Positions 25,784-35,444 of a stretch of DNA of 64,000 bases are shown piece after piece (the first letter of the stretch is position 1; each line of letters begins with the position of its first letter). The position numbers and the translations under genes were made by a program. The notes under the pieces were generated by a model. The model saw only the letters and a list, made by a program, of their open reading frames with translations. It was not told where the DNA came from and searched no databases. Origin of the DNA: Candidatus Thorarchaeota archaeon (GTDB lineage: Archaea; Asgardarchaeota; Thorarchaeia; Thorarchaeales; Thorarchaeaceae). The DNA lies in assembly GCA_011365025.1 (NCBI GenBank), contig RDOF01000007.1:1-64000 (forward strand), written 5' to 3'.

Positions 25784-26416
25784 ATGTCAAACGAATCCAC
25801 AGAGAAACCGAAATCAAAGTACAAGTTCAAGTGCATGGAGCAGAAATGCTCAACAAGAGCCTGCCATGTTCGTCCAAACGTGAATGTGACATTTGGTGAT
25901 TTAGGAAGATGGACAACTCAGAATTATCTCCAACATATATTGGGTGGACTTACAATCAAAATGCTGAATGAAGAAACCGGAGAAATGGCGATTGTCACAA
26001 AAAGAATCCCACTGAAGGAGGACACTGATGGTTCTGCATGCATTTTCTACCAAGAAGAGGCAAATGGTTGTGCTATTCGTTTCTCAAGGCCGATTTCTTG
26101 TAGGACATATCCCCTCTCCTTTAATGGTGAGAAGTACTTCCTAAGTAGTAAGGACTGTCCAGGAATTGGCATTGGAGAAGCTACTACAGAGGCGCTTAAA
26201 GAGGCCAGCGCCCTCGCAGAACAGGAGTTCAAAGAGAGAGTCGAAACCCTCGTGGCGCTCCCAGCGCTTTACACAGTGATCATGGCACCCATTATTCAAC
26301 AGAGCGCGGAGGCCATGCAGAGCCTCTCAGAGGAAGACCGGAAGAAGATGGATGAAATACTGTCAAAATCCAAACCCGATAAGGGTGGGAATGAAGACAA
26401 TCCTAATGGTCAATAG
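25784..26416 (+). CDS. YkgJ-family cysteine-cluster protein
   Basis: A 210-residue protein with Cys at 17, 22 and 27, then ACIFYQEEANGCAIRFSRPISCRTYPL and KDCPG. This is the spaced-Cys pattern of the YkgJ (putative zinc or iron-sulphur cluster) family. The first cluster departs slightly from the usual CxxxCxxCC. The C-terminal 70 residues are helical and charged and end in a disordered tail. Family members have no firmly proven activity; some bind metal. It is divergent from the P-type ATPase and overlaps the M24 peptidase gene tail to tail by 14 bases. Confidence 0.75.
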   Translation: MSNESTEKPKSKYKFKCMEQKCSTRACHVRPNVNVTFGDLGRWTTQNYLQHILGGLTIKMLNEETGEMAIVTKRIPLKEDTDGSACIFYQEEANGCAIRFSRPISCRTYPLSFNGEKYFLSSKDCPGIGIGEATTEALKEASALAEQEFKERVETLVALPALYTVIMAPIIQQSAEAMQSLSEEDRKKMDEILSKSKPDKGGNEDNPNGQ

Positions 26417-27512
26417 TGTATAGGTCTCTTGGCATGAAGGTAAGCAGCTCTGCGCCATTACTCCGAATCACAACTAGGTCCTCAATACGAATCCCAAACT
26501 TACCTTCTAAGTAGATTCCAGGTTCAACACTATGTGTCATGCCTGGTTGCAGTTGAAGGGAGTTGCCGCGCACAAGATATGGGGGTTCGTGGACTTCCAA
26601 TCCTATTCCGTGACCAAGACGATGTGTAAATTGCTCGCCGTAGCCGGACTCCTCTATTATCCTCCTTGCGATGCCATCGGCCAACCCGCATGTCATCCCA
26701 GGAGTCAGCTTCTCAATTGCGGTTCGCTCAGCATGGAGGACAATGGAATGAATTTTCTCTTGCTCCTCTGTCGGAGTGCCCACAACTCCAACACGGGTCA
26801 TATCAGTGTTATATCCACCAAGTGAACAGCCACAGTCCATCAGAACAATGTCATTCTTCCTTAGTTCGCGACTTCCAGATTCGGCGTGAGGCAGCGCAGA
26901 GTTCTCGCCAAATTGAACTGCTGCGAAAGTGGATGCAGCTCCTGCCTGAATAACCGCATCCTCAACGGCCCGCTTCAGCTCGGTTTCGGTTTTTCCTATC
27001 TCAGCCAACTCAAACCCTTTTGTGACAGCGTCGTTAATTATGTGCCCAGCTTTCTCCATGAGAAAGACCTCATCCTCAGACTTGACTAGACGCATCGAGT
27101 TGATAAGCGGAGAAATGGTTGCAATCCGCTCAATCTGCTTCAGAACTCTCTCGACAGAACGAAAAACGCCAAATGGAGTCAGGTCCTCAAATGCGGCATT
27201 ATACCGATTGGTGGTTTTCCCAACACAGCCAAAGAATACCTCATAAGGATTCTCATCCTCCACCCACGGCAGGAAATCATCTATCCAAGTATGTTGTGTT
27301 AGGGTTGAGACTTCAAAGGAGGGGGCTATAATGCGGGGTTTGCCCTCGGGAGTTATTATAAGCGCAATCAACCGCTCTCGCATCTCCCGCTGTATTCCAG
27401 TGAGATACTGGAAAGAGGGTGATGGGGTGAGAAAGGCAAAATCCAGCTTTTGTTCCATTAGGAATTCCTGGACTCTGCTCATTCTTGTTTTGTACACTTT
27501 GCTATCGAGCAT
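26403..27512 (-). CDS. M24 family Xaa-Pro peptidase
   Basis: A 369-residue creatinase-fold metallopeptidase that cleaves Xaa-Pro bonds, either as a dipeptidase or an aminopeptidase. The N-terminal creatinase-N domain covers about 1-125. The catalytic domain has the five metal ligands: two Asp in MDCGCSLGGYNTDMTR, His in HRLGHGIGLEVHEPP, Glu in SVEPGIYLEG and Glu in IRIEDLV. GGAGC precedes the ATG by six bases. Together with the surface S8 proteases and carriers it fits peptide catabolism, a typical role for this family in heterotrophic archaea. Confidence 0.93.
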   Translation of the reverse strand: MLDSKVYKTRMSRVQEFLMEQKLDFAFLTPSPSFQYLTGIQREMRERLIALIITPEGKPRIIAPSFEVSTLTQHTWIDDFLPWVEDENPYEVFFGCVGKTTNRYNAAFEDLTPFGVFRSVERVLKQIERIATISPLINSMRLVKSEDEVFLMEKAGHIINDAVTKGFELAEIGKTETELKRAVEDAVIQAGAASTFAAVQFGENSALPHAESGSRELRKNDIVLMDCGCSLGGYNTDMTRVGVVGTPTEEQEKIHSIVLHAERTAIEKLTPGMTCGLADGIARRIIEESGYGEQFTHRLGHGIGLEVHEPPYLVRGNSLQLQPGMTHSVEPGIYLEGKFGIRIEDLVVIRSNGAELLTFMPRDLYTIDH

Positions 27513-27671
27513 GCTTCAGCTCCCACAGATACAATACTGGAGGAAGAAGTTCTAATTAACAATGACGGTATGCGGTTGGCTGGCTGGGGGGTTTCCTACT
27601 AATGGACCAGAGAACTAGAGATAAAAGAGACACGTGAACTGCACGTTCTCATCTTCTTTGAGGCAGCCATA

Positions 27672-29030
27672 TTGACAGAAAATCTTGAAGAAAACGCAAA
27701 GCAAGTGTTGCCTGCAAGCGTGTATCTTGTGGGGGCTCTAACCCAATTTGCGGTAGGTCTTCATGCTCCATTTCTTCAAGCATATATGATCGATATGAAT
27801 GCAACAAATTTCCAACTTGGTGCTTTTCGAAGCGTAGGCAATGCAGCCCCCTCAATTCTGCAGCCGGTTTGGGGTGCCACATCGGACAAGGTTGGAAGGA
27901 ACAAGCCCTTTGTTGCTTTTGGATTGAGCACAGGTTTGTTTCTGGTTGTGCTCTTTTTGTGGGCCGCAACTCCTGTTGACATGATAATACTTTACGCAGT
28001 CCAGTCAATCCTATTCTCGGTACAGATTCCAACTTGGCTTTCGCTAGCTGGCGGATTAATGGGAGAAAAGAATCGGGGAAGTGAACTGGGAAAGCTAGGA
28101 GTTGCCACCAATATTGCGTCCTTACTTGCCACACTGGTTTCCGGATTCATTGCGGGATTTCCTGCAATAATTCCCGCCCTGAGGCTTGCATTTGGGGATT
28201 TCGGACCAATACTCTTTCCAACCGTCGAATCGTGGAGAGAGTCATACTATATTCTGTTCTACTTCACAGCAGTAATCGGAATCATTGCATCGCTGATGTC
28301 CCTTGGAATTAAGGAACATCGACACGAGAAGAGAGAGAAACGCGATTTTCCCCCTCTCATGAGACTGCTCTCACAACCGGGAGACTTTCGACGACTTTGT
28401 GCAGTGGGTGCCTTTTTCTCGTTTGCAATGAGCATTGCATGGCCATATTTCATACGCGTTCAAAGGGAGTGGCTGAATCAGTCCCTAATAGAGATAGCAA
28501 TCGCATCAGCAATCATGACGATGACAACCGTTCTTTTCACAATTCCACTTGGAAAAGTGAGTGATCGTGTGGGGAGGAAGCCCCTAATAGTACTTGGAAG
28601 GGGGCTTCTATTCGCCGTGCCTCTCATATACGGCATTTCTTCGTATTTCCCATTGCCTAATTTGGCAATATACGGTGCAAATATGCTGGTGGGTTTTTGT
28701 GTGGCTGCAGCGACGAATGCAACGACTACATACATTTATGACATTGCACCTAAAGAAGAACGAGGGTCATATCTTGCAGTGTTCAACACTTTTTCAGGAA
28801 TCATCTACTTCCTTGGATGTCTTTTTGGCGGATATTTAGGAGACGTTATTGATCTCTTAATGGGTTCATATATGGCCGTGTTTCTTATGTTGCTCCTAAG
28901 CGCAATACTGAGGTTTGTTGGATCATTCTTTTATCTCCTGCTTGAAGAGCCAAAGCAATATACGTCTACCATGTGGCTCGAGCTTCAAGCCTTTGTGAAT
29001 AGACGAAGAATGGAAAGGGATACGGCATAG
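27672..29030 (+). CDS. Major facilitator superfamily transporter
   Basis: A 452-residue carrier from a TTG start with about twelve transmembrane helices. The MFS A-motif appears twice: GATSDKVGRNKP after helix 2 and GKVSDRVGRKPLI after helix 8. These are better conserved than in the MFS gene at 18.4 kb. A charged loop (KEHRHEKREKRD) separates the halves. The substrate is unknown. A PadR-type regulator and a HAAS-type protein follow on the same strand after 60 bases, so the carrier may belong to that regulated unit. Confidence 0.88.
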   Translation: MTENLEENAKQVLPASVYLVGALTQFAVGLHAPFLQAYMIDMNATNFQLGAFRSVGNAAPSILQPVWGATSDKVGRNKPFVAFGLSTGLFLVVLFLWAATPVDMIILYAVQSILFSVQIPTWLSLAGGLMGEKNRGSELGKLGVATNIASLLATLVSGFIAGFPAIIPALRLAFGDFGPILFPTVESWRESYYILFYFTAVIGIIASLMSLGIKEHRHEKREKRDFPPLMRLLSQPGDFRRLCAVGAFFSFAMSIAWPYFIRVQREWLNQSLIEIAIASAIMTMTTVLFTIPLGKVSDRVGRKPLIVLGRGLLFAVPLIYGISSYFPLPNLAIYGANMLVGFCVAAATNATTTYIYDIAPKEERGSYLAVFNTFSGIIYFLGCLFGGYLGDVIDLLMGSYMAVFLMLLLSAILRFVGSFFYLLLEEPKQYTSTMWLELQAFVNRRRMERDTA

Positions 29031-29090
29031 AATAGTCATGTTTAAGGACAAGAGCTGCTTTTCTGAGAACTGCCAAGAGGTTGTGAAAGG

Positions 29091-29441
29091 TTGAAGAAGG
29101 AGCCTGATTTTGAGGATGCATGGAAGGTAGAGATAAGAAGAGGCCTTCTTCAATATGCAGTCTTGGCCATCGTGAAGCGTCACGAGGAGGGGATTCATGG
29201 ATATGGAATTGTTCGTGAACTTGAAGAGCGAACAGAAGGGCTTCTAGAGGTAAAGGAAGGAACCCTGTATCCAATCCTTCATAGACTTAGGAATGAACGC
29301 CTTCTTAACGTGCGTGTGGAGAAATCAGACTCTGGTCCACGGAGAAAAGTCTATGTTTTGACCGGAGAAGGAGACCGTGTTTACCGTCGTCTGTCAAAGA
29401 TTGTGGGAGATATTTTCGAAAAGCTGGAGGCTTTGAAATGA
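29091..29441 (+). CDS. PadR-family transcriptional regulator
   Basis: A 116-residue winged-helix regulator from a TTG start. The pattern RRGLLQYAVLAIV...IHGYGIVRELEER, then LEVKEGTLYPILHRLRNERLL and the wing RRKVYVLTGEGDR, is diagnostic for PadR. PadR proteins repress genes for stress response, efflux or membrane proteins. The next gene starts inside this one's stop (4-base overlap), so the two are translationally coupled. The upstream MFS gene is a plausible co-regulated target. Confidence 0.93.
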   Translation: MKKEPDFEDAWKVEIRRGLLQYAVLAIVKRHEEGIHGYGIVRELEERTEGLLEVKEGTLYPILHRLRNERLLNVRVEKSDSGPRRKVYVLTGEGDRVYRRLSKIVGDIFEKLEALK

Positions 29442-29908
29442 ATGAGAAAGTGAAGCGTGCGATTGACGAGTATCTCAGAAAGACTGAACGCCTATTGCCA
29501 TTCGGGTTTGAAACTGAGGACCTGCTTGACGACCTGCGAAATCACATCGAGGAGGCGTTTCTTGATAAGACGCAAGAGAGACCCGATGAAGACCCAGTCA
29601 CTTTGATTGAAGAAACATTAGAAGAATTGGGTGCACCGGAGGATATTGCAAAGGAATACGCAGACACGCGACCAGTGGAAAAGGACCTTGATGAGCGAAG
29701 AGAGCAAGGATTCACCGCACTTGGAAGATTGCTGTTCGCAATATTTGTCGTGGTAATCGTTGCATTCTTTCTTTCAGTCTATACCGGAGGGACTCTTGAT
29801 TTTTGGTTTACACTTATCGTCCTGCTTGTGCTCGTAATAGCGGAGTGGTTCATTCGCGCTTGGCAAGCGGGTGAGTCGTCGCCCCTTGATATTCTGAAAT
29901 CGCGCTAG
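29438..29908 (+). CDS. HAAS-type (DUF1700-like) membrane protein partner of PadR
   Basis: A 156-residue protein. The first 85 residues are helical and acidic, with the HAAS pattern AIDEYLRKTERLLPFGF...LLDDLRNHIEEAF and ETLEELGAPEDIAKEYA. Two transmembrane helices follow (about 97-116 and 121-140). HAAS-domain proteins are commonly encoded next to PadR regulators and are thought to act as membrane signalling partners. The ATG overlaps the padR stop, and GGAGG lies seven bases upstream of it. The role is inferred from family and context. Confidence 0.85.
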   Translation: MNEKVKRAIDEYLRKTERLLPFGFETEDLLDDLRNHIEEAFLDKTQERPDEDPVTLIEETLEELGAPEDIAKEYADTRPVEKDLDERREQGFTALGRLLFAIFVVVIVAFFLSVYTGGTLDFWFTLIVLLVLVIAEWFIRAWQAGESSPLDILKSR

Positions 29909-29944
29909 GCAACGCTAAAGTGCGAGTACTGCACTGTAATCTCT

Positions 29945-30514
29945 ATGCCTTCAGTTACAACCTATTTTGATGAAGCTTCTTCAGAACATACTCCGCATGT
30001 AATTGAGATTGTCAGAACATACCTTGAGGCGAATCCTCAAATCAATGATATCCTTGTGGCGACAACGACAGGAGCGACGGGCCTAGCAGTTAGCCGGGAA
30101 TTCAGCGGGAGGAATGTAGTCGCCGTGACGCATCACACGGGATTCAAGGTGCCAGACGAGAATGAATTGATTGCTGAGAATAAGGAAAGGATTCTTGGCA
30201 GTGGTGGCAAATTGCTCACCACAACACATGCCTTTGCGGGCGTAGCAAGGGGAATTCGGAAGGCAATTGGAACGTGGACACCTACTGAAATGATGGCTTT
30301 GGCTTTTCGAACCTTTGGACAAGGGACCAAGGTCTGTGCTGAGATTGCAATGATGGCTGCTGATGCTGGTTTAGTTAGAACTGACCAGGAAGTCCTTTGC
30401 ATTGCAGGTACAGGCTATGGTGCAGATACGGCTTGGATTATCCAACCAGCCCATACAAACAATTTCACAGAGTTGAGGATGAAGCAATGCCTTTGTAAGC
30501 CAAAGAACTTCTAG
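29945..30514 (+). CDS. Pyruvate-kinase C-terminal-like domain protein
   Basis: A 189-residue single-domain protein resembling the archaeal PK_C-like family (COG1751 type): [16 protein letters not shown] helix, [38 protein letters not shown], and a late [18 protein letters not shown]. The fold matches the allosteric domain of pyruvate kinase but no catalytic barrel is present. The function is unknown, with nucleotide- or phosphate-ligand binding possible. It has no clear ribosome site and may be leaderless. Its TAG stop shares the tetranucleotide CTAG with the stop of dnaJ. Confidence 0.8.
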   Translation: MPSVTTYFDEASSEHTPHVIEIVRTYLEANPQINDILVATTTGATGLAVSREFSGRNVVAVTHHTGFKVPDENELIAENKERILGSGGKLLTTTHAFAGVARGIRKAIGTWTPTEMMALAFRTFGQGTKVCAEIAMMAADAGLVRTDQEVLCIAGTGYGADTAWIIQPAHTNNFTELRMKQCLCKPKNF

Positions 30515-31560
30515 CTAAAGTGCGTGTCGAAATCCTTCAAGTATTCCTTCTGCTGCTTCGTGAGCTTCTTTGGCACACTGATTGCGACTCTAACAAGTTG
30601 GTCACCCTGACGTCCATCGTCAGCATGCACGCCCTTTCCCTTCATTCTGAAGACTGTCCCACCTTCAGTTCCAGATGAAACCTTCATCATGCTTGAACCG
30701 TGCATCGTTGGAACCTCAACCTCGCCGCCAAGAACGGCTATCGAGAATGGTATCTCCTTTTCGAGATATACATGGAGGCCTTTGCGAATGAAGTACTCGT
30801 GTGACTCAACTGAGAACATAAGAATGAGGTCCCCATGAGGGCCGCTACGCTCGCCAGCACTTCCTGCGCCCCTTACACGAAGTGCCTGACCATCTTCCAC
30901 CCCGGCAGGTATTGGTATCTTAATCTCTTGCCGCTCTCTCTCCAATCCGCGTCCCTTACACTGAGGACAAATAGCGTCGATTAATTCCCCACGGCCATTG
31001 CAGGTGGGACAAGGTTGAGAAACACGCATGAATCCGCCCATCGAAGTCATCACTTGACCCTGGCCTCTGCAGGTATGACAGGTTCTTGGTGATGATCCAT
31101 CCTTGGCACCGGTTCCTTTACATGCGCTGCAGTGTATCTCGCGATTGAAGGCGATTTCCTTCTCGACCCCAAAAAAGGCCTCATCGAAGGTGAGAGGGAT
31201 AGTAATCCTGAGAGTCTTTCCAGGAGGGGGTCTGCCACGACCTCTCCTGCCAAATCCGAAATCGAAATCACCAAAACCTCCGAAACCGCGGAAGAATTGA
31301 CCGAAGATGTCCCCAACATCGCCGAAATCAACGCCCTGAAAATCGGCGGTTCCATACCTATCATAGTTGGCACGTTTTTCTGGGTCACTCAGAACCTCAT
31401 ATGCCTCATTGATTTTCTTGAACTTGTCCTCAGCAGACTTGTCATTTGGATTGCGGTCCGGATGATGCTTCTTGGCAAGCTGCCGGTATGCCTTCTTAAT
31501 GTCCTCTTGAGTAGCGGACTTGCTAACCCCAAGAATATTGTAGTAGTCATCCGATGCCAA
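30511..31560 (-). CDS. dnaJ: Chaperone DnaJ (type A Hsp40)
   Basis: A 349-residue co-chaperone. Visible domains in order: J domain with HPD (residues 33-35), Gly/Phe-rich region ([11 protein letters not shown]), four CxxCxGxG-type zinc-finger repeats ([32 protein letters not shown]) and the C-terminal client-binding domains. It delivers unfolded proteins to DnaK and stimulates its ATPase. The start is TTG. It follows dnaK by 23 bases on the same strand, as last gene of a grpE-dnaK-dnaJ operon. Confidence 0.96.
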   Translation of the reverse strand: MASDDYYNILGVSKSATQEDIKKAYRQLAKKHHPDRNPNDKSAEDKFKKINEAYEVLSDPEKRANYDRYGTADFQGVDFGDVGDIFGQFFRGFGGFGDFDFGFGRRGRGRPPPGKTLRITIPLTFDEAFFGVEKEIAFNREIHCSACKGTGAKDGSSPRTCHTCRGQGQVMTSMGGFMRVSQPCPTCNGRGELIDAICPQCKGRGLERERQEIKIPIPAGVEDGQALRVRGAGSAGERSGPHGDLILMFSVESHEYFIRKGLHVYLEKEIPFSIAVLGGEVEVPTMHGSSMMKVSSGTEGGTVFRMKGKGVHADDGRQGDQLVRVAISVPKKLTKQQKEYLKDFDTHFS

Positions 31561-31583
31561 GGTATATCATCCCACTCTTAGGA

Positions 31584-33449
31584 TTACTCTAGGTCTTCAA
31601 AATCAACATCGACAACATCTTCGTCATCAGGCTCCTTTTTGGGAGAGGACTCGGATGCGCCCGACATTTGGCTAGGGTCGAAGCCCATGCTGCTAGGGTC
31701 GAAGCCCGCAGCACCAGGTCCTTGGGAGCCATAGGCTTTCTCTGATATCTTATGAAGCACTTGCTGCAACTCATCAGTACCGGATTTCATCTTCTCGTAA
31801 TCCTTGTTTTGTATAGCCTGCTTAAGCTCTGCGGCTTTTCCCTCGAATTCCTTCTTCAAATCCTCAGGAACCTTCGCTCCCAGTTCCTTAATGACCTTCT
31901 CGCCTTGCCAAATCATCTGTTCGGCTGCGTTAAGCGTTTCAGCCTGGCTTTTTCTCTTTGCATCCTCTTCAGCATATCGTTCTGCATCTTTAATCATCTG
32001 CGCAATATCGCCATCCGAAAGATTCGTTGTTGCTGTAATCTGAATGGATTGCTCATTACCCGTAGCAAGGTCCTTTGCTGTGACTTGGACTATACCATTT
32101 GCATCGATATCGAACGTCACTTCGATTTGAGGAATGCCTCGTGGAGCCGGCGGGATTCCGACCAGTTGAAATCTCCCAAGAGTCATATTGTCAGCTGACA
32201 TAGGACGTTCCCCCTGTGTCACATGAATGTCGACAGCGGTCTGGTTGTCAGCGGCCGTTGTGAATTTCTTGCTCTTTCTTGTGGGAATGGTCGTGTTGCG
32301 ATCAATTAGAGGTGTAGCAACGCCAGGATAGGTTTCTATTGCGAGTGTCAGAGGAGTTACATCCAGCAGAAGAATATCTGTTTCTCCTGCTATTACACCC
32401 GCCTGAGCGGCCGCGCCCAATGCAACAACCTCATCTGGATTAATGCTTTTGTCACCCTCCTTTCCAAACATCGCTCTAACGGTCTCTTGAATCTTAGGCA
32501 TTCTCGTGGCACCCCCGACAAGGAGAATCTTGTCGATTTGCTCAGGCTCCATTTTCGCGTCAGTTAGGGCCTGACGAATTGGGCCAAGTGTTGCCTGCAC
32601 AAGATCGTCAGTCATTTGCTCCAAGTGAGCTCTGGTAACCTCCAAGTCAATGTGTTTGGGCCCGGTCTGGTCAGCGGTGATATACGGCAGATTGATTGTT
32701 GTCTTAAGTACGGTTGAAAGCTCAATCTTGGCCTGTTCGCTTGCGTCTCTTATTCTCTGCATGGCGGCCAGGTCCTTCGAGATGTCTATCCCAGTGTCTT
32801 TCTTGAATTCTTCAACAACCCAGTTAATGATTCTCTGGTCCCAATCATCACCACCGAGTTGTGTGTTTCCGCTTGTCGCTAGAACCTTGTATACATCTTC
32901 ACCAATGTCAAGAATAGAAACATCAAAGGTCCCGCCGCCCAAGTCGTAGACCAGAACATTGATGTCTTCACCCTTGTCGAGATTGTAGGCTAGGGCCGAG
33001 GCGGTAGGCTCATTTACAATCCTGAGTACTTCTAATCCCGCAATCTTTCCAGCATCTTTTGTTGCCTGCCGCTGGCTGTCATTGAAATAGGCAGGCACCG
33101 TTATGACAGCTTGCTTAATTTCTTCACCAAGGAACGCCTCTGCATCCTTTTTCATTTTGGTCAGAATCATGGCAGAGATTTCTTGGGGAGAGTATTCATC
33201 AGAATCTACTTTCACCTTGTAGTCCTGCCCCATCTTTCGCTTAATCGACCTGATTGTTCTCTCAGGCATCGAAACAGCCTGACGTTTTGCAAGTTCTCCG
33301 ACTACAATTTCACCCTTGGGAGTAATGCCCACCACAGAGGGAGTTAGACGCTTTCCTTCTGCATTCGGGATGATTGTAGGCTTGCCGCCTAACATGTATG
33401 CAATCCCGCTATTCGTTGTTCCCAAATCAATACCCACTATTCTTGCCAT
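31584..33449 (-). CDS. dnaK: Chaperone DnaK (Hsp70)
   Basis: A 621-residue Hsp70 with the N-terminal ATPase domain ([34 protein letters not shown]), the linker segment [14 protein letters not shown], a beta substrate-binding domain and a helical lid ending in an acidic tail ([12 protein letters not shown]). It refolds proteins in an ATP cycle driven by DnaJ and GrpE. The sequence and operon order are bacterial in style, as in other mesophilic archaea that gained this system by transfer. GGTGATT precedes the ATG. It is three bases downstream of grpE. Confidence 0.97.
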   Translation of the reverse strand: MARIVGIDLGTTNSGIAYMLGGKPTIIPNAEGKRLTPSVVGITPKGEIVVGELAKRQAVSMPERTIRSIKRKMGQDYKVKVDSDEYSPQEISAMILTKMKKDAEAFLGEEIKQAVITVPAYFNDSQRQATKDAGKIAGLEVLRIVNEPTASALAYNLDKGEDINVLVYDLGGGTFDVSILDIGEDVYKVLATSGNTQLGGDDWDQRIINWVVEEFKKDTGIDISKDLAAMQRIRDASEQAKIELSTVLKTTINLPYITADQTGPKHIDLEVTRAHLEQMTDDLVQATLGPIRQALTDAKMEPEQIDKILLVGGATRMPKIQETVRAMFGKEGDKSINPDEVVALGAAAQAGVIAGETDILLLDVTPLTLAIETYPGVATPLIDRNTTIPTRKSKKFTTAADNQTAVDIHVTQGERPMSADNMTLGRFQLVGIPPAPRGIPQIEVTFDIDANGIVQVTAKDLATGNEQSIQITATTNLSDGDIAQMIKDAERYAEEDAKRKSQAETLNAAEQMIWQGEKVIKELGAKVPEDLKKEFEGKAAELKQAIQNKDYEKMKSGTDELQQVLHKISEKAYGSQGPGAAGFDPSSMGFDPSQMSGASESSPKKEPDDEDVVDVDFEDLE

Positions 33450-33452
33450 ATC

Positions 33453-34055
33453 TTAATCACCTTCTGATTCTGTAGGTTTTTGCTGTTCATTGTTCGCCTC
33501 TATTGCATGTCTATTAACTACGACCACGGCTGGACGCAACACTTTCTCCTTGAGCATGTATCCCTTCTGATATACTTCCACCACTATTCCATCAGGCAGC
33601 TCGTTATCGCTAATGGCACTTACTGCATGCTGGTAATATGGATCAAACTCCGTGCCCATTGATTCAATCGGACGAATTCCTTCCTTTTCAAACAATGATT
33701 CCATCTGTTTTGTAATGGCGCTTATTCCTCTTCGTGCTGCTTCTGGATCTGCAGAGAAATCCGCATTCAAGGCGCGCTCCAGATTGTCATAAACCTCTAA
33801 CACCTTGAGAAGAATTACTTCACTGGCGTATTGGGCTGCCTCACTGAATCTTGCATCAATGCGTTTTCGGAAATTGTCAAACTCGGCTTGAACTCGTTGG
33901 AGTTGGTCGAGCAACTCTCTCGACCTGTCCTTTTCCTTTCCGAGCTGCAGTTCAAGCTGGTTCTGAGTGATGAGCTCAAAGCTTTCAGCCTTCTCAACAT
34001 CATCGTCCTTATGTGATTCCTCAGCATTTGGATTGATATCAGGCCTCTCTTCCAT
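33453..34055 (-). CDS. grpE: Nucleotide exchange factor GrpE
   Basis: A 200-residue GrpE. An acidic, disordered N-terminus leads into a long coiled coil (LELQLGKEKDRSRELLDQLQR, RVQAEFDNFRKRI), then the four-helix region and the beta-wing domain with MGTEFDPYYQHAVS and VVEVYQKGYMLKEKVLRPAVVVV. It releases ADP from DnaK. As first gene of the chaperone operon it should carry the heat-shock promoter. No bacterial CIRCE element is seen in the upstream 190 bases, so control is probably archaeal. Confidence 0.95.
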   Translation of the reverse strand: MEERPDINPNAEESHKDDDVEKAESFELITQNQLELQLGKEKDRSRELLDQLQRVQAEFDNFRKRIDARFSEAAQYASEVILLKVLEVYDNLERALNADFSADPEAARRGISAITKQMESLFEKEGIRPIESMGTEFDPYYQHAVSAISDNELPDGIVVEVYQKGYMLKEKVLRPAVVVVNRHAIEANNEQQKPTESEGD

Positions 34056-34251
34056 TTTTCTGGTATTCCACCTATGTTGCTCTATTCTGCGAAACCGTTT
34101 AGAAGCGTGCCACTCGATTCCCAGCCGAAGGGTATGAGGAAGTCCATTTCCTTGCCCTCTTGTGGCTCTCAGGCAACCTCCGGACTTTCTAAGAAAAACT
34201 TTTCGACATGCACATGCACTTCAGTTATGTAAAACCGAAAATGACATGTAA

Positions 34252-35022
34252 TTGAAACTCTCTGAAAGAGATGCAATGGTCGACGACAGTGAAATCGAAG
34301 CAGCGAAATTATTGATAAGCAAGTCCTCAAGGATTGCTGTTCTGACAGGGGCAGGAATAAGTGTCGACTCTGGAATTCCTGACTTCCGTTCAGAGGGAGG
34401 GCTTTGGGAGCGATACGACCCTCATGAATATGCGACCTTTGAGAGCTTCCAGAGAGACCCGTCCAAGTTTTGGGAAATGGGGCAAGAACTCGCAGAGGTT
34501 CTTCTTAAGGCAGAGCCAAATAAGGCACACATCGCCTTGGCAGAGCTGGAGAAGAGAGGGAAACTCCTTGGAGTCATTACTCAGAATATTGACAATCTTC
34601 ATCAAAGAGCGGGAAATACCAATGTTGTGGAGCTTCATGGGAGCTACCTAAAGGCCTACTGCCTTGAATGCAAGTTTGAATATGTCGGCGAGGCAATACA
34701 CCAAAGAGTGGCCAATGGAGAGATACCTCCAAGGTGTAAGAAGTGCAATGGAATTCTAAAATCCGAGGCGGTTCTATTCGGAGAACCAATGCCGGAGCAA
34801 GCCATGCAAGCTGCAATTGACATGTGCAAGAACGCGGATTTGATGCTTGTTATAGGAACTAGTCTGACAATTTATCCCGCTGCATTCCTTCCACAATTGG
34901 CGAAGAACTCCGGAGCCAAGGTTGTCTTGGTTAATTTGGAAGGCACAGATCGGGATGGTGTGGCAGACATTGTTCTAAGAGGCAGAGCGACGGATATCGT
35001 ACCAAGGATTGTCAATTACTAG
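34252..35022 (+). CDS. NAD-dependent protein deacylase, sirtuin family
   Basis: A 256-residue Sir2 enzyme that removes acyl groups from lysine using NAD. Motifs: GAGISVDSGIPDFRS near the N-terminus, TQNIDNLHQRAG, the catalytic His in ELHGS, a four-Cys zinc site (CLEC and CKKC) and GTSLTIYPAA, VLVNLEG. The start is TTG at 34252; an ATG at 34276 is an alternative. A possible substrate is an Alba-type chromatin protein, as known for other archaea, but nothing here shows it. It is divergent from grpE, and its TAG shares CTAG with the convergent membrane gene. Confidence 0.93.
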   Translation: MKLSERDAMVDDSEIEAAKLLISKSSRIAVLTGAGISVDSGIPDFRSEGGLWERYDPHEYATFESFQRDPSKFWEMGQELAEVLLKAEPNKAHIALAELEKRGKLLGVITQNIDNLHQRAGNTNVVELHGSYLKAYCLECKFEYVGEAIHQRVANGEIPPRCKKCNGILKSEAVLFGEPMPEQAMQAAIDMCKNADLMLVIGTSLTIYPAAFLPQLAKNSGAKVVLVNLEGTDRDGVADIVLRGRATDIVPRIVNY

Positions 35023-35351
35023 ACAACAACAGGGAAGTAGAACCACGAATACATTCCTAATGCGCCTGGAGCAATAATCACAGACAAGAAAATGACGAAA
35101 GCGCCCAGAATGTGCTGATTCTTATCCATTAGCCAAAGGCCAAGATAGGAATAGGAATAGGAGATCACACAAGCTGTAAACCCTAGAACAATCACAGGAA
35201 TAAGGGGAAAAGCAATTGCGAAATATCCGCCGGCTGTAGTCCACAGCAGTCCAATGTTGAGGACAACGAAGAAACCACGTACAATGAGATACACAAGGAT
35301 AGAAACAAAGAGCCCGATTTGAGAAAACGTGAGACGTGCTGAGAGACTCAT
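35019..35351 (-). CDS. Small membrane protein with three predicted helices
   Basis: A 110-residue hydrophobic protein with helices at about residues 12-36, 44-68 and 82-102. It has no charged catalytic residues or family signature. It is convergent with the sirtuin gene, sharing the CTAG at the stop codons, and divergent from the CitG-like gene. The function is unknown. Confidence 0.6.
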   Translation of the reverse strand: MSLSARLTFSQIGLFVSILVYLIVRGFFVVLNIGLLWTTAGGYFAIAFPLIPVIVLGFTACVISYSYSYLGLWLMDKNQHILGAFVIFLSVIIAPGALGMYSWFYFPVVV

Positions 35352-35444
35352 GAGCTGTTCAATTCTCTCATGAAATGAGACCTAATTATTCTTTTCTTCA
35401 ATAGACTAAGGCTTAAACGAGCAGGAATACATTGGGAAGTCACA

